This document shows positions 6,514 through 10,600 of a stretch of DNA of 10,600 nt, one piece after another; the first letter of the stretch is position 1; every line of letters starts with the position of its first letter. The notes under the pieces were generated by a model that saw nothing but the letters and a program-made list of their open reading frames with translations, had not been told where the DNA came from and did no database searches. The translations under genes were made by a program, and so were the position numbers. The stretch comes from CAZGMJ01 sp964526785. GTDB taxonomy: Bacteria; Planctomycetota; Phycisphaerae; Sedimentisphaerales; Anaerobacaceae. The DNA lies in the NCBI GenBank assembly GCA_964526785.1, contig CAZGMJ010000109.1:1-10600 (forward strand). Reading direction: 5' to 3'.

Positions 6514-7332
6514 TTAGTCGCTGGATTTCGTCGTCTTCGCGACGACGGGTTGGGGCTTTCTGCCGAATAGAAGCTGACACGCCCAGCCTGCCGCGATCAT
6601 CACGGCAAAAGCGATCGGTACCGCTGTGCGATAATCGGCCAATGCGGAGATAGGACGTACGTTGACCCCGAGCAGAAGGACCTGCGCGCCGAGCACCGTC
6701 ACTGCTGCCCCGACGACGCTGTATGCCAGGGCGATGATGGCTTTTCGTATGAACCAGACCAGTACCATGCCGATGATGCCGCCCGCAAAGACGGCAAGTA
6801 CCAGCTTCCATCTGTTTGGGCCCAGCGATTGCCACGTGTCTTCCAGCAAACGGCGGATTCGCTCGGAGAGTCCCTGCTCCGGATCGCTCAGTTCGTTCAG
6901 ATAGGACAGCCTGCTCTGATAGTCCATCCCTGCGAATGACTGATAGAAAGCCGTTTCGGTTTCGCCTGCTCTGTCCCGCTCCAGATGCTTGTCGAGCGCG
7001 ACGGTCAGGTAGCCGGCTCCGCTGAGTGCGGCGAAGACCAGCACCGCCAACACGATCACCAGAATGTTGCGCAGCAGGACCGAAGCGGCCGCAAACACGG
7101 CTGCGCCGATGATCATGCTCAAAAGCAGATGCAGCTCGAGTAGCTGATCCACCAGCATGCCGCAGAAGGCCCCCACGATTGCTCCCACGACGCCCAGTAT
7201 GATCGCACTGTAGCGCGAGCCGGCCAGCCACAGCATCAGGCCCACGATCAGGCCTATGGCGCCGAATATCAGCGCAGCGGCGGCACTGAGTTCGGCGAAC
7301 AGCGTCTCAATTCTCAGCAGCAATTCGTACAT
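6514..7332 (-). CDS. Polytopic (about seven-helix) membrane protein, unknown function
   Basis: This encodes 272 residues from the ATG at 7332 (minus strand). A GTG at 7380 would add 16 residues (beginning V-P-A-A-D-V-L) that do not look like a natural N-terminus, and neither start has a strong Shine-Dalgarno; a weak GAGA lies before the ATG. Hydrophobic segments lie near residues 16-38, 42-62, 66-87, 89-112, 176-196, 198-222 and 236-256. Several are rich in Gly/Ala with GxxxG-like spacing (LGVVGAIVGAFCG, AVFAGGIIGMV), typical of tightly packed helices. A hydrophilic domain of about 60 residues (113-174, Glu/Arg-rich, helical) separates the first four helices from the last three. I recognise no family or transport motif. 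The gene is transcribed divergently from the dehydratase gene and has its own promoter. G+C rich codon use matches the genes to its right, not those to its left. Confidence 0.85.
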   Translation of the reverse strand: MYELLLRIETLFAELSAAAALIFGAIGLIVGLMLWLAGSRYSAIILGVVGAIVGAFCGMLVDQLLELHLLLSMIIGAAVFAAASVLLRNILVIVLAVLVFAALSGAGYLTVALDKHLERDRAGETETAFYQSFAGMDYQSRLSYLNELSDPEQGLSERIRRLLEDTWQSLGPNRWKLVLAVFAGGIIGMVLVWFIRKAIIALAYSVVGAAVTVLGAQVLLLGVNVRPISALADYRTAVPIAFAVMIAAGWACQLLFGRKPQPVVAKTTKSSD

Positions 7333-7404
7333 AGCGTATCTCGTGGCACTTTGCGACTTCAACACATCGGCGGCCGGCACTTCGGCGCGGGCCGCACTGG
7401 GCCC

Positions 7405-7433
7405 ATTATCACCGCTGATGGCATGGGTATCAA
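7405..7433 (-). promoter_or_regulatory. Sigma70-type promoter for the minus-strand membrane protein gene
   Basis: Read on the minus strand: TTGATA (7433-7428, five of six to consensus), a 17-base spacer, then GATAAT (7410-7405, five of six). Transcription would start near 7398, upstream of both candidate start codons (7380 GTG, 7332 ATG). Confidence 0.5.
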
Positions 7434-7449
7434 GGCGATTGTGCGCGGG

Positions 7450-7478
7450 TTGTCAGGATTTGCCGGCTGCGATAGAAT
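7450..7478 (+). promoter_or_regulatory. Sigma70-type promoter for the dehydratase / beta-helix unit
   Basis: TTGTCA (7450-7455, five of six), a 17-base spacer and TAGAAT (7473-7478, five of six) form a near-consensus promoter about 80 bases before ATG 7558. Its -35 box lies 17 bases from the -35 box of the opposing promoter, so the two are arranged back to back and may share a regulator site. Confidence 0.55.
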
Positions 7479-7557
7479 GGCGGAATCTCGAACCTGGCAA
7501 TGACTTATCGCGAGGCGACCGGGTGTAATGACGATATCCGACTTGAAGGGGACACAC

Positions 7558-8769
7558 ATGGCGAATCACATAGGACGGCGGCGTTTTCTGGGGGCTCTTG
7601 CAGGCGCCGGTGCGGCAATGGGTATCGGGGCCACGGCGTATGCGGAGGCGGGTTCCGGTGCCGCCGGCTCGCGGCGCAGCGTCCCGAGAGTCACGGACGT
7701 GAAGATCCTGGAGGTTCGGGGCACGAACGGCAGGAGGGTACTGTATCTCAAGGTACCGACCGATGAAGGCGTCAGCGGTCTCTATGGTCCGATCGACGGC
7801 GAGGCGGCGATGATGGTCGATCCCTTTGTCAAGCGGCACGTCATCGGGCAGGATCCACTGGCGTTCGAGCATCACTGGGACACGATGTTCCGGGCGAGCC
7901 GTCATTCCCGCGGCAGCCACTATATCATGGGCATCAGCGCACTGGACAACGCCCTGTGGGATCTTCGGGGTCGGCTGTTCGGCCTGCCGGTGTACCGGCT
8001 GCTGGGCGGGGCCCGCAGCGAGGTGCGGGCGTACGCCAGTTGTCTGGGCTTTTCGCAGGAAAAGGCCGCCATGCAGGCCCGGGCGCGGGAGCTCGAGCAG
8101 CAGGGCTACCGGCACCAGAAATGGTTCGTGCGCGAACGGGGGCCGAAGTACGGTCCCGAGGGCGTCGAGGCCGATGCACGGGTGGTACGGCTGCTGCGCG
8201 AAGCGGTCGGAGACGATACGGATCTGATGTTCGACGCATTCTGGCGCTGGGACCTGCAGTACGCTCTGGCGTGGGCCCGGCGGGTCGAGCAGTACAATCC
8301 GCGCTGGATCGAGGAGCCTTTTCAGACGGCGAATCTGGATGCGTTCATCGAGCTGAGCCGGGAGACGTCGATCCCCGTGGCGACGGGCGAGCACTTCTAC
8401 GGCCGCTGGGACGTGCACAAATTCCTCAAGGCGGACGCCATCATGGTGGTGCAGGCCGATCCGGAGTGGTGCGGGGGGGTGAGCGAGCTGGTGAAGATGT
8501 GCACGCTGGCGTCGGTGCATGGCGTGGAGGTGATTCCACACGGCCACAGTCTGCACGCCGCGATGCACGTTGTTGCCAGTCAGCCGGTCGAAGTTTGTCC
8601 TCTGGTCGAGTATTTGATCGGCAAGATGCGCCATTATTACGACATGGAGAAGCATCAGCCCAGGCCGGTTGACGGAATGCTGAAGTTGCCGGACGCACCG
8701 GGGTTCGGAATCGAACTGGACGAGTCGAAAATCGAGGATATTCAAGAAGTTTCGTGGCAAAAAGGCTGA
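7558..8769 (+). CDS. Tat-exported enolase-superfamily sugar-acid dehydratase (mandelate racemase / rhamnonate dehydratase-like)
   Basis: This encodes 403 residues from ATG 7558, chosen over ATG 7528 because GAAGGGG lies about six bases upstream and a twin-arginine signal begins here (Arg7-Arg8-Arg9-Phe-Leu-Gly, Ala/Gly-rich core, likely cleavage after AYA, residue 29). An enolase-type capping domain (RVTDVKILEVRG... SALDNALWDLRGRLFGLPVY) leads into a TIM barrel. Metal ligands are visible at Asp226 (MFDAFW), Glu252 (EEP) and Glu278 (TGEH). Lys188 ends a strand (QKWFVRERGP), and Asp301 (QADPEW) with His328 (PHGHS) would form the His/Asp catalytic dyad. This order fits the mandelate racemase subgroup, and the KWF-x-R-x-GP loop recalls rhamnonate-type acid-sugar dehydratases. 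The exact substrate cannot be read. Such enzymes are normally cytoplasmic, so Tat export is notable. It probably forms an operon with the downstream beta-helix gene (82-base gap). Confidence 0.92.
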   Translation: MANHIGRRRFLGALAGAGAAMGIGATAYAEAGSGAAGSRRSVPRVTDVKILEVRGTNGRRVLYLKVPTDEGVSGLYGPIDGEAAMMVDPFVKRHVIGQDPLAFEHHWDTMFRASRHSRGSHYIMGISALDNALWDLRGRLFGLPVYRLLGGARSEVRAYASCLGFSQEKAAMQARARELEQQGYRHQKWFVRERGPKYGPEGVEADARVVRLLREAVGDDTDLMFDAFWRWDLQYALAWARRVEQYNPRWIEEPFQTANLDAFIELSRETSIPVATGEHFYGRWDVHKFLKADAIMVVQADPEWCGGVSELVKMCTLASVHGVEVIPHGHSLHAAMHVVASQPVEVCPLVEYLIGKMRHYYDMEKHQPRPVDGMLKLPDAPGFGIELDESKIEDIQEVSWQKG

Positions 8770-8801
8770 TTTTGTTGCAGCGTGGTACGTTAGGACCGGC
8801 G

Positions 8802-8829
8802 GGCCGGCAGAGGTTCGAAAGGGCCGGCC
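8802..8829 (+). other. Intercistronic hairpin
   Basis: GGCCGGC (8802-8808) and GCCGGCC (8823-8829) are perfect inverted repeats around a 14-base loop, between the dehydratase stop and the next gene's Shine-Dalgarno (AGGAGG, 8841-8846). No T-tract follows, so it is more likely an mRNA-stability or attenuating structure than a terminator. Confidence 0.4.
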
Positions 8830-8851
8830 AATTCGATAGCAGGAGGACGGC

Positions 8852-10027
8852 ATGAGAGCGACAGGACATTTCGGGTGCGGTGTTGCGCTGGTTCTGACGG
8901 CGGCTGTTGCGATGCATGCAGCGGACGTTGCGGTGGAGACGTCCGGGCAGTTGCGCAGAGCCGCTCAGGATGCGGAGGCGGGGGCCAGGCTGGTACTGGA
9001 AGGCAGCACGTATTCCGGAGGCGTCTATCTGCAAAACGTGTGCGGCCGGGAGGGCAGGCCGATTGTGATCGAAGGGGCCGATGCGAACAAGCCGCCCGTG
9101 TTCACAGGCGGCAGCCAGGCGCTGCATCTGGCGGACTGCGCACATGTCGTGCTGCGGAACCTGCGGGTCGAGGGGTTCGCGCTCAACGGCATCAATATCG
9201 ACGACGGCGGCTCGTTCGAGACACCGGCGCGCGGCATCGTTCTGGAGAACGTGACGATTGTGCGGACCGGGCCGAAGGGCAACCACGATGCGCTGAAGAT
9301 GTCGGGCGTGGATCATTTTGTCGTTCGCAACTGCCGGTTCGAGGGCTGGGGCGGTTCGGGGATCGACATGGTCGGATGCCACCACGGCGTTGTGGAGAAC
9401 TGTACGTTCGTCGGGCGGGAGGGCTACTCGCAGTCGAATGCTGTGCAGTTGAAGGGGGGCACGCGGGATGTACTGGTGCATAAGTGTCTGTTTCTCAACG
9501 CGGGCGAGCGGGCGATCAATCTGGGCGGCAGTACGGGTCTTGCGTTCTTTCGGCCGGAGGTCGGCGACTATGAGGGGAAGGAAATTACGATTGCGGGCAA
9601 CCGCTTTGTCGGCGGGACGGCGGCGGTGGCCTGGGTGACTGCCGACGGCGGGCACGTGCATCATAACACGATTTTCATGCCCGAGAAATGGGTGCTTCGC
9701 ATCCTGCAGGAGACGAAGGACGAGCAATTCAGGCGGTCGCACGGCGGCATTTTCGAGCGCAATCTGGTGGTGTACGATTCGCGCGTGCGGGTGTTTGTGA
9801 ATATCGGGCCGGGGACTGCGCCGGATACGTTCGTGTTTCGTCATAATGCGTGGCATGCGGTGGATGGCGAGCGGCGGCCGAAGCTGCCTATGGCCGAAGA
9901 GGGCGGCCTTTACCTCGATGATTTGAATGTGAGCCGCGAGGCGCTTCTGCGGGGAGAACCGCCGGTGCGAGACCCGCGCTTGGACGATATCGGGGCGCAC
10001 GCGTACGAACCGGCCGGTGCGCGGTAG
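8852..10027 (+). CDS. Secreted right-handed parallel beta-helix protein (polysaccharide lyase-like)
   Basis: This encodes 391 residues from ATG 8852, preceded by a strong AGGAGG Shine-Dalgarno. Residues 1-24 form a signal peptide (VALVLTAAVA core, cleavage around residues 20-24). The mature protein is a ladder of beta-helix rungs with regular I/V-x-N-C/T-x-F and G-I turns: IVIEGADANKPPVFTGG, VVLRNLRVEGFALNGINID, IVLENVTIVRTG, FVVRNCRFEGWGGSGIDM, GVVENCTFVG, VLVHKCLFLNAGERAINLGG, ITIAGNRFVGG, HVHHNTIF. It ends with DDIGAHAYEP, a variant of the D-I-G-A-x-E ending common in beta-helix lyase-like proteins. The N144-H-D-A-L-K149 segment sits where polysaccharide lyases carry active-site or calcium residues, but I cannot assign a PL family. 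A role in binding or cleaving an acidic polysaccharide, feeding the sugar-acid dehydratase encoded just upstream, is inferred from context. Confidence 0.88.
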   Translation: MRATGHFGCGVALVLTAAVAMHAADVAVETSGQLRRAAQDAEAGARLVLEGSTYSGGVYLQNVCGREGRPIVIEGADANKPPVFTGGSQALHLADCAHVVLRNLRVEGFALNGINIDDGGSFETPARGIVLENVTIVRTGPKGNHDALKMSGVDHFVVRNCRFEGWGGSGIDMVGCHHGVVENCTFVGREGYSQSNAVQLKGGTRDVLVHKCLFLNAGERAINLGGSTGLAFFRPEVGDYEGKEITIAGNRFVGGTAAVAWVTADGGHVHHNTIFMPEKWVLRILQETKDEQFRRSHGGIFERNLVVYDSRVRVFVNIGPGTAPDTFVFRHNAWHAVDGERRPKLPMAEEGGLYLDDLNVSREALLRGEPPVRDPRLDDIGAHAYEPAGAR

Positions 10028-10030
10028 GTG

Positions 10031-10050
10031 CGTCCCGCGGATTTGGGACG
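10031..10050 (+). terminator. Hairpin after the beta-helix gene, possible weak terminator
   Basis: CGTCCC (10031-10036) pairs with GGGACG (10045-10050) around an 8-base loop, four bases after the beta-helix stop. No T-run follows, so termination here would be inefficient or factor-assisted. Confidence 0.35.
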
Positions 10051-10125
10051 GCGGCGTCAAGCGCAGCCTGGAAAAGACGGCGAATGCGGCTGGTTTGGGC
10101 ATGTTCGGCACCTTACCTGAATTGT

Positions 10126-10480
10126 CATTGGGTTTCCGGCACCGGCGGATCTTCGATGTTTTTTGGAAAAGGGGCCAAGGGGTCGAGGCAGCAAGGGATC
10201 GAGGCATCGAGGCACAAAGGGAAGACAGACGTCCAGGGAGGTTGCGGATGGAAGATGGGTAATTGTTTGCGGGCGCGGATGTTTGTCTATTCTGATATTG
10301 GGTTTGTTTTTCATATTTGTCCAGCCGAAGGGGAGTTCCCTCGACTCGTTCCACTCGCTCGGGACGACACGCGAGTCGATGTAGAAGGGTGCCGATTGGC
10401 TTCGTTTTTTCGAAAAGAAGTTTCTGCTGGATCGCCGCCACAGGCATGCGGGGATGACAGAGTCGGAGCGCCGGTGGAGT
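10126..10480. repeat. Repeat-rich intergenic block with degenerate short motifs
   Basis: The 10028-10589 stretch has no convincing gene. A T-rich motif recurs: ATTGGGTTTCCGG with GATGTTTTTTGGAAAAG (10127-10171), ATTGGGTTTGTTTTTC (10297-10312) and ATTGGCTTCGTTTTTTCGAA (10395-10414). The octamer TCGAGGCA occurs at 10183, 10199 and 10207. An 8-base inverted repeat (TCGACTCG 10341-10348 / CGAGTCGA 10372-10379) lies between motif copies. On the minus strand, GTCATCCCCGC followed by GGCGGCGATCCAGCAG (10458-10427) resembles dispersed repeats of the 'GTCATTCCCGC...GGGAATCCAG' kind. The block looks like a composite of small dispersed intergenic repeats. Confidence 0.5.
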
Positions 10481-10589
10481 AGTTGGCATTTGGAACAAGA
10501 GGCTTTCGAGGGGTCTGTTGCATTATCTGGCTGACTCCTTAAATATAGTTAGATGACTACAATACATATAGACGTTTGCCGGGGGTGAA

Positions 10590-10600
10590 ATGTTCGAGGA
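10590..10600 (+). CDS. Possible start of a further gene, cut by the window end
   Basis: GGGGG (10581-10585) followed four bases later by ATG (10590) could be a ribosome binding site and start codon. An A+T-rich stretch (10538-10570, with TTAAATATAG) just upstream would suit a promoter. Only three codons are visible, so nothing can be said of the product. Confidence 0.2.

Noticed and set aside
6365..7231. 288-codon minus-strand frame overlapping the membrane protein gene
   Set aside because: The overlapping frame with clean transmembrane helices is the coding one. This frame is Arg/Gly/Ser-rich without structure.
7453..8853. 466-codon open frame on the minus strand
   Set aside because: Antisense to the dehydratase gene, which has clear active-site motifs. 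The minus-strand translation shows only Arg/His/Pro-rich shadow composition.
8441..10498. 685-codon open frame on the minus strand
   Set aside because: It is antisense to the dehydratase and beta-helix genes, rich in Pro/Arg/His as expected from the complement of G+C-rich coding sequence, runs through repeats, and has no domain pattern. It is a shadow frame.
10518..10549. TTGCAT ... TATAGT as a promoter for the gene at the window end
   Set aside because: The spacer is 20 bases, too long for a convincing sigma70 promoter, and the gene itself is barely visible.

Overview
The window looks like a chromosomal stretch of a free-living bacterium, most plausibly a planctomycete of the Phycisphaerae type. 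This is an inference from three things: a Tat-exported enolase-superfamily sugar-acid dehydratase next to a secreted beta-helix protein, several secreted or membrane-anchored proteins without obvious families, and a downstream intergenic block of short repeated motifs of a kind I associate with these genomes. No rRNA, tRNA, CRISPR array or ribosomal-protein gene was seen to settle the taxonomy.

Bases 1-4057 (plus strand, visibly lower G+C, accessory in character) hold a 5'-incomplete gene for a DUF6345-like protein. It carries a His-Gly / Asp-Ala-Cys pair of the caspase/legumain/gingipain (clan CD) kind and an FTP/PepSY-like C-terminus. A gene for a membrane-anchored, possibly beta-propeller protein follows four bases later. 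The 585-base gap at 2759-3343 contains protein-like but interrupted frames that look like gene debris. A small single-pass membrane protein gene of unknown function follows.

Bases 3971-6115 hold the 5' part of an IS200-like/RAYT (HUH, Y1) transposase gene. It has lost its 3' part and runs in frame into an intact gene for a secreted, C-terminally membrane-anchored protein of two related domains. The combined open frame (4058-6115) would read as a 685-residue chimera, but the second gene has its own Shine-Dalgarno sequence, ATG (4337) and signal peptide. A promoter-like sequence lies just ahead of the transposase start.

Bases 6116-6513 are another gap with gene-like debris. From about 6514 onward the sequence is clearly G+C richer and looks like core chromosome. 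It contains a minus-strand gene for a seven-helix membrane protein, a pair of good divergent sigma70-type promoters (7405-7478), and a plus-strand two-gene unit: a Tat-exported mandelate racemase/rhamnonate dehydratase-like enzyme (7558-8769) and a secreted right-handed beta-helix protein, possibly a polysaccharide lyase (8852-10027). The last two probably act together on acidic sugars or polysaccharides outside the cytoplasm.

Bases 10028-10600 are non-coding and repeat-rich, with the possible start of a further gene at the very end.
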